NCBI RefSeq assembly: GCF_015100395.1
Contig: NZ_AP022847.1
Span: 248,001 to 312,000 of the forward strand
Direction: 5' to 3'
From: Nitrosophilus alvini
GTDB taxonomy: Bacteria > Campylobacterota > Campylobacteria > Campylobacterales > Nitratiruptoraceae
DNA length: 64,000 bases
The number at the start of each line of letters is the position of its first letter. Position 1 is the first letter of the stretch. The notes under the pieces were generated by a model. That model made no database searches, was not told the DNA's origin, and saw nothing but the letters and a program-made list of their open reading frames with translations. This document shows, one piece after another, positions 7,250-15,961 of the stretch. Both the position numbers and the translations under genes were made by a program.

Positions 7250-7270
7250 ACTGTGCCCAAACTGTGCCCA
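7250..7270. repeat. Right arm-type repeats (probable integrase binding)
   Basis: Two copies of ACTGTGCCCA (7250-7259 and 7261-7270) lie directly after the NTPase stop. The first 17 bases match 1652-1668 exactly. The copies sit about 100 bases inside the right att repeat, and both sets have the same orientation on the plus strand. Confidence 0.5.
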
Positions 7271-7366
7271 AAATTAACTAAATTATGCTAAAATCAAGAA
7301 AGTGACAGGATTGCGAAAGTCCGATTTTATGGTCTTTTGTGGTTTTTGTTTAAGGTTAAATTAAGC

Positions 7367-7394
7367 TCTCTCCGGGCGCGCCAGAGTGCTTCAT
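7367..7394. repeat. attR: 28-bp copy of the tRNA-Arg 3' end
   Basis: Exact copy of 1585-1612 marking the distal end of the element. Only the tRNA 3' end is present, so there is no second tRNA. Bases before it (AAGC) and after it (GCCAGG) differ from those at the left copy. Confidence 0.92.
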
Positions 7395-7587
7395 GCCAGG
7401 AAAATTTATGGATGACAACTGCATAAACGGATTTGCTTTTCTGTTTATATTTTTAATGGTTTTCTCACGAATAGTTTCAAAGCAATTAAAAACTCGCTTT
7501 ATTTCTATATCGGGAACTATAGTGCAGATTTTTATAGGAATAATCTCTTTGATAATCTCTATATATTTCTTCAGTTTGTGCTGAATT

Positions 7588-8847
7588 TCATATTCCCATC
7601 GGACTCGGTTTCTTCTTGTACTCAAAAAAGACTTTTACCGCTTTGTAAAGATTTATAAAAAGCATAATGTTCGATATGGCTATTAATAGTGCCGAGAGTT
7701 TAGTCAAAGGTGCAAAAGGTAGCAGAAGAAGTGACAGATATGCCAATATATGTAAAATCATCTGAAGTTTTGCACTCTTTTCGGGTATCATCTCTCTCAT
7801 AGTGGGAATATCAAAATACCCCATACTGCTCAGGTGGAACCATGCAAGAAAGGGGATGATTTTATAGAGCATTCCGTTTATCAAAGAGACTGCAAAACCG
7901 TACAGAAGCGTCACCGACGCTATCCATAGAAGAGAGTCGTTCGGTATAAACAGATAAAGAATAAAAAGCGCACCTCCTAAAGAGAGCAGCAAAGATGATA
8001 TTCTCCAGTAGTTTATCGTTGTGTCTATCAGTTTTCTCTTTCTCTTTTCTATCAATTTGAATGTAGCTATACCAAAGAATAGAAAACAGAAAAGCACAGC
8101 TCCAAAAACGTAAGAAAAGTCTATAAAGAGTGTGGCAGAAGTCAGAAACAGAAAGAGAAAGATAAAAGGGGCCAGCAGTTTTTTTATACTGTTTGAAAAA
8201 TCCGGAGTGACATAGAACATTGGTACCACCTGGTAAGAAACTCCTATGATAAGAAGACCTGTCCAACCGAAAAAAGCCCAAAGAGCATGAATGTCCACAA
8301 AGGTTAAAAAAGATTCGCCTGTTTTTGAGAGTCCCAGTGATACAAGCATATGAACTCCCAGAAGCAGGGCTATAAAAAGTGAAATAATGGAAAATCTCAT
8401 AGAAAATACCGTATGGTTTGAATATGAAGAACGAAATACTTTATATCCCGTTACAATTGCAAAAATGCCTATGGAAAAAAGAAGAAACAAAGATGCTGCC
8501 ATAAGAAGTTTTGAAAATGAAAAGTAGAGTCCTATGCCCATCAAAAGAGTTCCCAAAACAAGAGCGGTATGTATGATTTTTGCAAACAACAGAGGTTTAG
8601 GAAATCTCACCCCTACAAGCACAGGGAGCATCTGTTGCATTGCTCCTATCATTACCATTGTCATAAATCCCAGAGTTATTAGATGAAGTGTAGCTATCAT
8701 TTCAGGCGAATATCTGTTTGCAAAGCTTGAAGCATCGGAAAAAAACATAAAAGCAGCCGCTAAAATACCAAAAATAGGCGCTGTCAGGAAAAAACGAAGA
8801 GGCGCTTCAAAAGGCGGTGCCTGGTCAAGAGAGAGTCCGGTGAACAT
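7588..8847 (-). CDS. 12-TM heme-copper-oxidase/NnrS-like membrane protein
   Basis: A 419-residue polytopic inner-membrane protein with about twelve hydrophobic segments. Histidines lie in or at the ends of helices: H in ATLHLITLGF, H in DIHALWAFFGW, and H in AWFHLSSMGYF. This pattern is seen in NnrS-type and oxidase-subunit-I-like proteins that bind heme and are associated with nitric oxide metabolism. It is the last gene of a minus-strand operon, 7 bases after a DUF2249 gene and downstream of a hemerythrin. That company supports a role in nitrosative stress or denitrification. It lacks partner oxidase subunits here, so a stand-alone respiratory oxidase is unlikely. Confidence 0.7.
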   Translation of the reverse strand: MFTGLSLDQAPPFEAPLRFFLTAPIFGILAAAFMFFSDASSFANRYSPEMIATLHLITLGFMTMVMIGAMQQMLPVLVGVRFPKPLLFAKIIHTALVLGTLLMGIGLYFSFSKLLMAASLFLLFSIGIFAIVTGYKVFRSSYSNHTVFSMRFSIISLFIALLLGVHMLVSLGLSKTGESFLTFVDIHALWAFFGWTGLLIIGVSYQVVPMFYVTPDFSNSIKKLLAPFIFLFLFLTSATLFIDFSYVFGAVLFCFLFFGIATFKLIEKRKRKLIDTTINYWRISSLLLSLGGALFILYLFIPNDSLLWIASVTLLYGFAVSLINGMLYKIIPFLAWFHLSSMGYFDIPTMREMIPEKSAKLQMILHILAYLSLLLLPFAPLTKLSALLIAISNIMLFINLYKAVKVFFEYKKKPSPMGI

Positions 8848-8854
8848 CTGTTCT

Positions 8855-9115
8855 TTAACCCTTTTTTATTTTGTTTATGTATTCGATACACGCCGTATCG
8901 GAATTTTTACAGATATACAGATCAGCTCCATTTTCGTGTTCGAAAAGTTTGTAGGCAAAAGCGTTGTTTTTAAGAATGTCAAGAAAGGGAAGAGGTGCAA
9001 ACCTATGAACCATATGGACATATTCGCCCTCTTCAAGTTCTCTTAAAGCCTGCATGACTTTCTGCATAGGCTCAGGCGGTTCAAGGTCTCTGGTATCTAT
9101 GAGTATCTCTTTCAT
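8855..9115 (-). CDS. DUF2249-family small protein
   Basis: An 86-residue cytoplasmic protein with the DUF2249 layout: an early LDTRDLEPPEP-like segment (here IDTRDLEPPEP), a helix, a H-R-F-A-P-L-P strand-turn and a C-terminal beta-alpha unit with a Cys in DTACIEY. The family has a TusA-like fold and recurs beside hemerythrins, nitric oxide reductases and NnrS-type proteins; its biochemical role is not established. It lies between the hemerythrin (86-base gap) and the 12-TM protein (7-base gap) and is probably cotranscribed with both. Confidence 0.8.
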   Translation of the reverse strand: MKEILIDTRDLEPPEPMQKVMQALRELEEGEYVHMVHRFAPLPFLDILKNNAFAYKLFEHENGADLYICKNSDTACIEYINKIKKG

Positions 9116-9201
9116 AATTTTTCCGTTATATGTAATTCGTGTATTGTAAAAAATAAAGATTAAGAGTTAAGAGGCAAAGAGATTTTTGCCTCCACCGATT
9201 T

Positions 9202-9642
9202 TTATACTTTTACTTTTTGCATATCCTCAAGAATTTTGTCTTTTTCTGCGCTCAATACATGTTCTGCCATATTATATAGTATCTGTTCTTCTTTCATATT
9301 GTGCTGCTGAACCAGAATCATAAAAGTTTCTGCATGTCCTAGAAATTTCTCTTTATCTTTTTTTTCTATTGCGTCAGCCATTTCCATCATCTCTTTTTTT
9401 ATCTGGTTATGTTCCATTCTCATAACGTTTGTAGGTCCTTCGCTTGTTCCTGTTTTTTCCTCTATAGCCGGAAAAAGAACCTCTTCTTCCATGCTAAAAT
9501 GTCTTAGCATCGCTTTGTGAAAAGGAACAAAAAGCTCAAGAGCTTTATCCCAATTGCCACTTAATACCGCTTCTTCTACCGGCGCGAAAATATTATCACA
9601 TTCTCTGTGGTCATGAGTCATAAAGTTTTTTATACTTGTCAT
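9202..9642 (-). CDS. Hemerythrin domain protein
   Basis: A 146-residue single-domain hemerythrin. Four-helix-bundle ligands for a di-iron centre are visible in order: H in THDHRECD (about 10-12), H48 with E52 in HFSMEEE, H78 in RMEHNQ, then two further His (HAETF and QQHNMKEEQ) and a Glu. Such proteins bind oxygen or nitric oxide, or donate iron for repair of Fe-S clusters. It starts after AAAAGGAATAAATC and is the first gene of the operon with DUF2249 and the 12-TM protein. A symmetric FNR-like box lies 65 bases upstream of its start, consistent with control by oxygen or NO. Confidence 0.88.
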   Translation of the reverse strand: MTSIKNFMTHDHRECDNIFAPVEEAVLSGNWDKALELFVPFHKAMLRHFSMEEEVLFPAIEEKTGTSEGPTNVMRMEHNQIKKEMMEMADAIEKKDKEKFLGHAETFMILVQQHNMKEEQILYNMAEHVLSAEKDKILEDMQKVKV

Positions 9643-9680
9643 GATTTATTCCTTTTATGGATAAAATTTTGTTTTGAAAT

Positions 9681-9720
9681 ATTATCCAATTACATTTTTT
9701 ATTTTCTTGATTTTGGTCAA
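9681..9720 (-). promoter_or_regulatory. Promoter of the hemerythrin operon with FNR/CRP-type box
   Basis: TTGATTTTGGTCAA at 9707-9720 matches the FNR consensus TTGATNNNNATCAA except at one position. Read on the minus strand, GATAAT (rc of 9681-9686) forms a -10 whose expected start point is about 40 bases from the box centre. That is the class II spacing at which FNR-family activators touch RNA polymerase. The box also touches the end of prfB (stop at 9727) but points to the hemerythrin gene by spacing. Confidence 0.5.
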
Positions 9721-9726
9721 AGAGAA

Positions 9727-10842
9727 TCACTCCTGCTCTTTTGAACTCTTCTGTGCTTCCGCTATAAGGACATCTTCAATAACTTTGTCGAGATCACCGT
9801 CAAGAATGGCTTCTACATTGCTGTACGCTTTGTTGCTTCGATTGTCTTTGACCTGCTGATATGGAGCCAGAACATAGCTTCTTATCTGATGTCCCCATCC
9901 GATTTCGCTCTTTTCTATTCCCTCTTCTTCGGCTTTTCTCTTTTCAAGCTCAAGTTCGTAGAGTCTTGATTTCAGCATCTTCATAGCAGTTGCCCTGTTT
10001 TTGTGCTGGCTTCTATCGCTTTGGCACTGTACGACTATGCCGGTGGGGATATGTGTGATACGGATTGCAGAATCCGTTTTGTTGACGTGTTGTCCTCCCG
10101 CACCGCTGGCTCTGTAAGTATCGACCCTGATATCTTTGTCTTCTATCACAATATCGATATCATCATCTATTTCAGGCGATACCATGACGGAAGCAAACGA
10201 TGTGTGTCTTCTTGCATTGGAGTCAAAAGGGCTGATTCTTACAAGCCTGTGGATACCGTTTTCCGTTTTCAGGTATCCGTATGCATTCTCGCCTTTTATG
10301 ATGAAACTCACGTCTTTTATTCCTGCCTCTTCGCCCTCCTGGTAGTCTAGCAACTCCACTTTGAAACCGTGTCTCTCTGCCCATCTGAGGTACATACGGT
10401 AGAGTATGCTTGCCCAGTCCTGACTCTCTGTTCCGCCGGCTCCTGGGTGTATGGATACTATGGCGTTCTTGTCGTCGTTTTCTCCGCTAAGCATCACTTC
10501 TATTTCTACTTTTGAGACTTTCTGTTCAAGGTCATCGGCCTCTTCGTAAAGCATAGCTAGAGTCTCTTCATCATTCTCTTCCGTAGCCATTTCAAAAAGC
10601 TCTTTAGCATCGGTCACGGCGTTTTTTGCTTCGTTATATTTTTCAAGTAGACGGGAAAGCCTGTTTTTCTCTTTCTGGACTGCTGCGGCCTTCTTCGCAT
10701 CATTCCAGAAATCTTCACTACTTTCAAGCTGCTCTATCTCCTTGAGTCTTTTTTCTATAACTTCCGGTTTGATGATATTTTTTATATTTTCTATCTTTTT
10801 TTCAAGTCTTTTTAAGAGTTCCGAATATTCGTAGCTATCCAA
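9727..10842 (-). CDS. prfB: Peptide chain release factor 2
   Basis: Reads UGA and UAA stop codons and triggers peptide release at the ribosome. The 371-residue protein has the RF2-specific S-P-F tripeptide ([11 protein letters not shown], about residue 205) and the catalytic GGQ ([13 protein letters not shown], about 253). The frame is continuous from the start codon, so the programmed +1 frameshift found in many prfB genes is absent. The adjacent divergent gene is panC, about 80 bases away. Downstream on the same strand is the hemerythrin operon with its own promoter. Confidence 0.97.
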   Translation of the reverse strand: MDSYEYSELLKRLEKKIENIKNIIKPEVIEKRLKEIEQLESSEDFWNDAKKAAAVQKEKNRLSRLLEKYNEAKNAVTDAKELFEMATEENDEETLAMLYEEADDLEQKVSKVEIEVMLSGENDDKNAIVSIHPGAGGTESQDWASILYRMYLRWAERHGFKVELLDYQEGEEAGIKDVSFIIKGENAYGYLKTENGIHRLVRISPFDSNARRHTSFASVMVSPEIDDDIDIVIEDKDIRVDTYRASGAGGQHVNKTDSAIRITHIPTGIVVQCQSDRSQHKNRATAMKMLKSRLYELELEKRKAEEEGIEKSEIGWGHQIRSYVLAPYQQVKDNRSNKAYSNVEAILDGDLDKVIEDVLIAEAQKSSKEQE

Positions 10843-10921
10843 GCTTTTCTCCTGTAAAATGATATAATTTCAAAAAATTTGATTAAATTTTGATTGATAT
10901 TATACTGAAAAAAGGCTTAAT

Positions 10922-11743
10922 ATGAAGATAATAAAGTATCCCACAGATTTTATGAAAACAAGAAAAGAGATAAAAGGAAAAGTGGGATTTGTGCCTACTA
11001 TGGGAGCTTTGCATCAGGGCCACCTCTCGCTGATAAAGCAGGCAAGAGAAGAAAACGATGTAGTTGTCGTGTCCATATTTGTAAATCCCACTCAGTTTTT
11101 GCCGGGCGAAGACTTTGAAAAATATCCTAGAAAATATGAAGCAGACAGAGCAGTATGTGAAAGAGTGGGTGTTGATTATCTTTTTATGCCAGATGTGAAA
11201 GATATATATTTTGATGACGAAGCAAGAGTGACGGCTCCCAAAATAAAAGGATATATTCTTGAAGGTTTAAACCGTCCGGGCCATTTTGACGGCGTGCTTA
11301 CAGTGGTAAATAAACTTTTGAATATTGTAAAGCCCGATATCGCCTATTTTGGCAAGAAAGATGCTCAGCAACTCTACCTGGTAAAAAAAATGGTCAGAGA
11401 TTTCTTTTTGGATACAGAGATAAAAGAGTGCGATATAGTAAGAGAGCCTGACGGTCTTGCAATGAGCAGCAGAAATGTGTATCTGAGCGAAGAGGAGAGA
11501 AAGAAGGCGCTTTTGCTCTCAAAATCTTTAAAGAGGGCAGGAAAACTTATAATGGCCGGTGAGAAAAAATGTGATGTTTTGAAAAAGGCTATGGAGGAGA
11601 TCCTAAAACCAATAGAGGTTGAATATATCGAGATAGTAAGCCGGGACTTTGAAAAGATAGACGAGATTCAAAAAGAGAACTCAATCATACTCGTTGCGGC
11701 AAAAGTGGGAAATACGAGGCTTATAGACAACCTATGGGTTTAA
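10922..11743 (+). CDS. panC: Pantothenate synthetase (pantoate-beta-alanine ligase)
   Basis: Joins pantoate and beta-alanine using ATP to make pantothenate, the precursor of coenzyme A. The 273-residue protein has the nucleotide-binding segment P-T-M-G-A-L-H-x-G-H near residue 25. It also has F-V-N-P-T-Q-F (about 56), Y-F-G-K-K-D-A-Q-Q and the K-M-S-K-S-like loop in the form LAMSSRN, with family-typical length. TATACT at 10901-10906 is a likely -10, and AAAGGCTTA precedes the ATG. Its last 12 bases overlap the end of murG, which is transcribed toward it, with no visible terminator between them. Confidence 0.96.
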   Translation: MKIIKYPTDFMKTRKEIKGKVGFVPTMGALHQGHLSLIKQAREENDVVVVSIFVNPTQFLPGEDFEKYPRKYEADRAVCERVGVDYLFMPDVKDIYFDDEARVTAPKIKGYILEGLNRPGHFDGVLTVVNKLLNIVKPDIAYFGKKDAQQLYLVKKMVRDFFLDTEIKECDIVREPDGLAMSSRNVYLSEEERKKALLLSKSLKRAGKLIMAGEKKCDVLKKAMEEILKPIEVEYIEIVSRDFEKIDEIQKENSIILVAAKVGNTRLIDNLWV

Positions 11744-12781
11744 AACCCTGTCTATAATGATTTTTGCACCCTCAGGTTTTGCTATATCTTGCAGTTTTTC
11801 AGACATGCTTTTTATATCTGTTTCTAAAAAATCGAAAAAATCTTCAGGCTTTAGTTCGCTTTCTCTTTTTACAAATGCGGCGTTTCTCTCACTTAGATAT
11901 TTTGCGTTGAAGTACTGATGGTCGGCTGCTGCATAGGGGTAAGGAATAAAAAGAGCCGGAAGAGCATTGGCGGCAAGTTCCCACAGTGTGCTTGCTCCCG
12001 CCCTTGAGACGGCAAAATCCGCTTCGGCAATTTTCAGACTGATATTTTTGTCAAAATCGAAAACATCAGCGTCAATGCCGGCCTTTTCATACTCCTTTTT
12101 TACTCTGTCAAAATCTCTGCTTCCGGTTTGATGAATGATGGCTATATCTCTTTTTTCAAGCTCTTTCGCGATTTTGATGGCAAAATCGTTGATAAATTTT
12201 GCTCCCTGACTGCCACCCAGAAAAATGACCGTTTTAACTTCGGATCTGATTCTTTGTTTTTTGAAAAATGTTTGTGACACCGGATAGGGAATGGGATTTT
12301 TTGTAAAAGATCCGAAAACCTCTTTTGCAAAAGGTGCCAAAATGCGATTAAGTTTTCCCATAATAGCATTCTGTTCATGTATATACAGAGGCGTTTTGTT
12401 CATAACTGCTCCAAACCCGGCGGGAGCGGCGGAATATCCTCCGACACTGATAACTGCTGTTGTAGCCTGTTTTTTTATGATTTTTTTTGCTTTCAGCGAT
12501 GCTTTGAAGATATTTAGCAAAGAGAAAACTTTTTTTATACCTTTTTGATTAACGACTCCTTTTGTTTCGAAAAAAAAGCGCTCTTTAAAACCCTCGTCGT
12601 TTTCAAACCACTTTCTGTCTTGTCCGGCAGTCGAACCTATATAGACCGGTTTTATACCTCTTTTGTTAAGCTCTTCTTTCAATGCCCTTGCGATAGAGAG
12701 GTGGCCTCCCGTTCCGCCGCCGGCTATGACTATTGAAGGATTGGAAGTGATGGCTGACGAGGTTAAATTGCTCTCTTTCAC
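11732..12781 (-). CDS. murG: UDP-GlcNAc:undecaprenyl-PP-MurNAc-pentapeptide transferase
   Basis: Adds GlcNAc to lipid I to form lipid II on the inner face of the cytoplasmic membrane. The glycine-rich loop GGGTGGH (about residues 21-27), the HEQNA segment and the sugar-nucleotide motif [12 protein letters not shown] are all visible; 349 residues is normal. The start is a GTG whose last bases overlap the stop of ftsW (GTGA), so translation is coupled. Together with ftsW and the nearby ftsI this forms a septal cell-wall group. It converges on, and overlaps by 12 bases, panC. Confidence 0.95.
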   Translation of the reverse strand: MKESNLTSSAITSNPSIVIAGGGTGGHLSIARALKEELNKRGIKPVYIGSTAGQDRKWFENDEGFKERFFFETKGVVNQKGIKKVFSLLNIFKASLKAKKIIKKQATTAVISVGGYSAAPAGFGAVMNKTPLYIHEQNAIMGKLNRILAPFAKEVFGSFTKNPIPYPVSQTFFKKQRIRSEVKTVIFLGGSQGAKFINDFAIKIAKELEKRDIAIIHQTGSRDFDRVKKEYEKAGIDADVFDFDKNISLKIAEADFAVSRAGASTLWELAANALPALFIPYPYAAADHQYFNAKYLSERNAAFVKRESELKPEDFFDFLETDIKSMSEKLQDIAKPEGAKIIIDRVLNP

Positions 12782-13953
12782 TCAATTCTCCGGCTGTTTA
12801 CTTTTTTGCTTATCATAAGAACCATACCGAGTGCAAGACCGTTTGCGAGCATTGCGCTTCCACCGTAACTTAAGAATGGAACAGCGATACCTTTGATAGG
12901 AGTTATTCCGCTGATTCCATAAGCGTTCATCATAAATGAAAAACCTATCAAAAGAGCGACTCCTATGCAGAAAAGGTAGTCAATCGGTTCTTCACTTCTG
13001 TTTGCTATGCGAAATATCCTGTGTATCAGTAAAACCACAACCAATGTAACGGCAAAAACTCCTATGAAACCGAACTCTTCGGCAATACCGGAGAGTACAA
13101 AATCGGTATGGATTTCACTTAAAAACCCTAATTTGAAACTTCCTTCGGAAAGGCCGGTTCCCGTTATACCTCCGTGGTGAATGGCATTGAGGGAGTGCGA
13201 TATCTGATACGGCTCTTCCGTTACGTTCACTTTAAGTTTTTCGGCAAGAGTTTCTGGAAGGAAGTTGAGTATATAGTTCTGTGCGTTTGCCCACCACATT
13301 TTTATTCTGATGATTCTGTGCTCGGATACGAATATAAAAACAACAAAAAGGGTAAATGCTATACCTATAAGGGTGGCAAAAAGCTTAAATGTCCTGCCGG
13401 CAAAAAAGAGCATTATGCTGAGTGTCAGCCCCAGAACCATAACCTGACCCAGATCGTTTTGGAGAACGGCTATCAGAAGAACAGCTATGAAAAATACAAA
13501 AAGATAAGGGGTTATCAGTTTTATCTCTTCGATGAGGTTTTTCGGTTTGTCTGAAGCGGAAAATTTTCTCGAAAAACTCCATGCCAGAAAATAGACAAAT
13601 CCCACTTTAAAAAACTCAACCGGAGCCAGAGAAAATCCGGGAAACCTTATCCACCTTTTTGCACCGCCGGCACTGGTTACCATATTTGAAGGTAGAAAAT
13701 ACATGATAAACATCAATATAAAAAATATCAGAAATATTGAAATGCCAAGATAGTTTGTCCATTTTGCCGGATCTCTTCTAGATAGCCACCACATTATAAA
13801 AATAGCGCCTATACCGGCTATAAGCTGTCTTACTACAAAATGGAACTCATTGTATCCGTAGTGTAAGATCGTATATGTTGTAAAAGAGTATGAACAGACA
13901 ATTCCTGTTGTTATGAGAATTGCGGCAAGGATAAAAAGAGTTCTGTCGACCAT
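12778..13953 (-). CDS. ftsW: Peptidoglycan polymerase FtsW (SEDS family)
   Basis: A 391-residue SEDS glycosyltransferase that polymerises lipid II at the division septum, with about ten membrane helices. Recognisable blocks are the KRWIRFPGFSLAPVEFFK loop, the Y-Q-I-S-H-S-L-N-A-I-H-H-G-G periplasmic segment with G-x-G-L-S-E-G-S-F-K-L-G, and the C-terminal PIKGIAVPFLSYGGS. FtsW is preferred over RodA because of the coupled murG and the divergent ftsI. The 150-base gap to ftsI must hold promoters for both directions. Confidence 0.92.
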   Translation of the reverse strand: MVDRTLFILAAILITTGIVCSYSFTTYTILHYGYNEFHFVVRQLIAGIGAIFIMWWLSRRDPAKWTNYLGISIFLIFFILMFIMYFLPSNMVTSAGGAKRWIRFPGFSLAPVEFFKVGFVYFLAWSFSRKFSASDKPKNLIEEIKLITPYLFVFFIAVLLIAVLQNDLGQVMVLGLTLSIMLFFAGRTFKLFATLIGIAFTLFVVFIFVSEHRIIRIKMWWANAQNYILNFLPETLAEKLKVNVTEEPYQISHSLNAIHHGGITGTGLSEGSFKLGFLSEIHTDFVLSGIAEEFGFIGVFAVTLVVVLLIHRIFRIANRSEEPIDYLFCIGVALLIGFSFMMNAYGISGITPIKGIAVPFLSYGGSAMLANGLALGMVLMISKKVNSRRIE

Positions 13954-14105
13954 CCGCTGCTTTCAGATTTGTTTGGTTTAGAGCATAAAATATTAAGTAA
14001 ATATTTATATGCTTAGAGTTATCATTTTAGCGACTGTTTGCAAAAAAAATTATTAAGTTTTGAATTGCTTTCGAAAAGATATCAATCCAAAAAGAAAAAC
14101 TTTTG

Positions 14106-15854
14106 ATGAAAATTCCTAATAAACTTCTGAAGATTATCTCGCTTTTTGGCCTTCTTGTTTTCGGTTTTATCATATTTTTACTTGTTGTTTTCAAAATTAT
14201 CATCGATGAGAGAAAACTTCCCTCTTTACAGATAAGTGAGAAAAACAGGGCGATAAGAGGTTCTGTTATAAGCAGTGACGGTTTCAACATCGCGTCTTCG
14301 AAAAAACTCTACAAAGCAAGTGTAAATACGAAATGTATAGACCCTGGCAAAAAAGAGCTTTTTATAAAGCTTTTTTCCATATACAGCGGAATAAACGAGA
14401 AGAAAATAAGGAAAATATTAAACAGCAGAAAAGGCACAGTTGTCCTTTCGTATTCTCTTGACCCGAAACAGGCAAACTATCTTAAAGAGCTTGCGAGAAA
14501 ACTTTATAAAATGGATGTTTTTGTGGAATATATCGTAGGAGGAAGAAGTATAAAACAGGGTCTTTCGGTGACGGAGAGTGGAGAGAGCAGAATTTATGCA
14601 TATGATGATATTCTTACGCCTGTTATCGGGTATGTGAGAAAATTTGAGGATGAGGGATATACAAAAATTTCAGGTGTCAAGGGAATAGAGAAGTATTACG
14701 AAGAGAAGCTGAAGCCCATACAGGACGGTTTGTTAAAAGGTTACAGAGATGTGGCGGGATATATTATTTTGAATCGTGATGCAAAAATCAAAAAGAGAAT
14801 AGACGGTTTCAATGTTCACCTGAATGTATCTTTGAAACTTCAAAAAAATATAGAAAATATGCTTGACAGAATGAAAAAAGAGTTAAATGCGGATGAGATA
14901 ATAGCCTGTGTAATGGAATCAAGAAGCGGTAAAATTCTCTCTTTGGCCAGTTCTAACAGATTTGATCCAAAATCGATAAGAAAAAGAGATTACAAATCAC
15001 TAAATGCCGCAGCGATAGAGTATACGTTCGAGCCTGGCTCTGTTATGAAACCCGTAACATTCGCGTTGCTTTTGGAACAGGGACTTGTCAATCCGTACGA
15101 TATAGTAAGGACATATAACGGTAGATACAAGCTGGGGCGAAAAATCATAACGGATGAACATAAAGAGGAGTGGATGAGTGCGGAAAACGTGATAGTCTAT
15201 TCGAGCAATATAGGTATAGCACAGCTTGCACAAAAGCTCTCGAATGTAGATTTTTATTACGGGCTTAAAAAATTCGGTTTTTCGCAAAAGACAGGTATCG
15301 ACCTTCCTTATGAACATATAGGATCAATTCCGAATCCAAGCCGGCTCAAAAGTGAAATATACAAAGCAACGGTAGGATATGGATACGGCATGAGAGCAAC
15401 ATTTATGCAGCTTATGTATGCGTATAATGTGTTTAATAACAATGGAAAAGCAGCAGTACCGAGACTGGCCAATTTTCTTAGCACCCAAAATCAGAAACAG
15501 TATGCACTTCCAAGACCTAAACAAAAAAAGGTTCTCTCTATCGGTGCCGCAAGCAGGATGCAGAAAATTCTTATAAAAACGGTTGAAAAGGGTACGGGAA
15601 CGGCGGCAAGAATTGAAGGTCTTGTTATTGGCGGCAAAACGGGAACTGCGCATATGGTTGAGAAGGGAAAGTATGTCAGAAGTTACAACAGCTCCTTTTT
15701 CGGTTTTGCCAATGATGAAAAGAACCGCTACACAATAGGAGTAACAGTAATAAAACCGAAAAAAGTCTACTTCGCCTCTCAAACGGCAGTTCCGGTCTTC
15801 AGAGAGGTTGTCAAGATACTGATAGAAGAGGGTAGGTTAACTCCAAAGCTTTAG
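14106..15854 (+). CDS. ftsI: Penicillin-binding protein, septal transpeptidase (FtsI/PBP3-like)
   Basis: Cross-links septal peptidoglycan. The protein has a short cytoplasmic tail, one membrane anchor (about residues 10-32), a dimerisation/pedestal region and a transpeptidase domain with S-V-M-K (PGSVMKP), S-S-N (YSSNIG) and K-T-G (GGKTGTA). I use the ATG at 14106; a TTG codon lies directly before it, and the ribosome binding site is weak. The class (FtsI rather than PBP2) is inferred from the adjacent divergent ftsW-murG pair. Confidence 0.9.
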   Translation: MKIPNKLLKIISLFGLLVFGFIIFLLVVFKIIIDERKLPSLQISEKNRAIRGSVISSDGFNIASSKKLYKASVNTKCIDPGKKELFIKLFSIYSGINEKKIRKILNSRKGTVVLSYSLDPKQANYLKELARKLYKMDVFVEYIVGGRSIKQGLSVTESGESRIYAYDDILTPVIGYVRKFEDEGYTKISGVKGIEKYYEEKLKPIQDGLLKGYRDVAGYIILNRDAKIKKRIDGFNVHLNVSLKLQKNIENMLDRMKKELNADEIIACVMESRSGKILSLASSNRFDPKSIRKRDYKSLNAAAIEYTFEPGSVMKPVTFALLLEQGLVNPYDIVRTYNGRYKLGRKIITDEHKEEWMSAENVIVYSSNIGIAQLAQKLSNVDFYYGLKKFGFSQKTGIDLPYEHIGSIPNPSRLKSEIYKATVGYGYGMRATFMQLMYAYNVFNNNGKAAVPRLANFLSTQNQKQYALPRPKQKKVLSIGAASRMQKILIKTVEKGTGTAARIEGLVIGGKTGTAHMVEKGKYVRSYNSSFFGFANDEKNRYTIGVTVIKPKKVYFASQTAVPVFREVVKILIEEGRLTPKL

Positions 15855-15961
15855 TTTAAATCTTCGCGCGGCAATATGCAGATGGCTCAATTAAATAAAT
15901 TTTTGGTAAAATATACACTTTTAAGAAAACAGAATTTAAATTTAAAACTATAAGGCAAAAT

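Larger units (their letters stand above)
1585..7394. mobile_element. Integrative element in tRNA-Arg (about 5.8 kb)
   Basis: A 28-bp exact direct repeat bounds the segment: 1585-1612, which includes the tRNA 3' end, and 7367-7394. Between the copies lie an integrase at the tRNA-proximal edge, an overlapping HTH gene, a probable replication initiator, a short ORF, a structured GC-rich region and two divergent cargo genes. The genes next to the integrase point toward the tRNA, and the NTPase gene points toward the distal end. Base composition of the cargo is clearly more AT-rich than the flanking chromosome. I see no capsid, coat, Zot, portal, terminase or conjugation gene. It is therefore more like an integrated rolling-circle plasmid or phage satellite than a complete prophage; that classification is inference. 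Confidence 0.9.

Noticed and set aside
1585-7394. Complete prophage
   Set aside because: No capsid, portal, tail, terminase, coat or Zot-type gene can be found in the 5.8 kb.
7356-7625. Minus-strand ORF (89 residues) spanning attR and the 7395-7587 gap
   Set aside because: It runs through the att repeat into the end of the membrane protein gene, has no credible start codon or ribosome binding site, and resembles nothing known. The plus-strand 63-residue ORF over the same bases is equally unsupported. I see no gene in 7395-7587.
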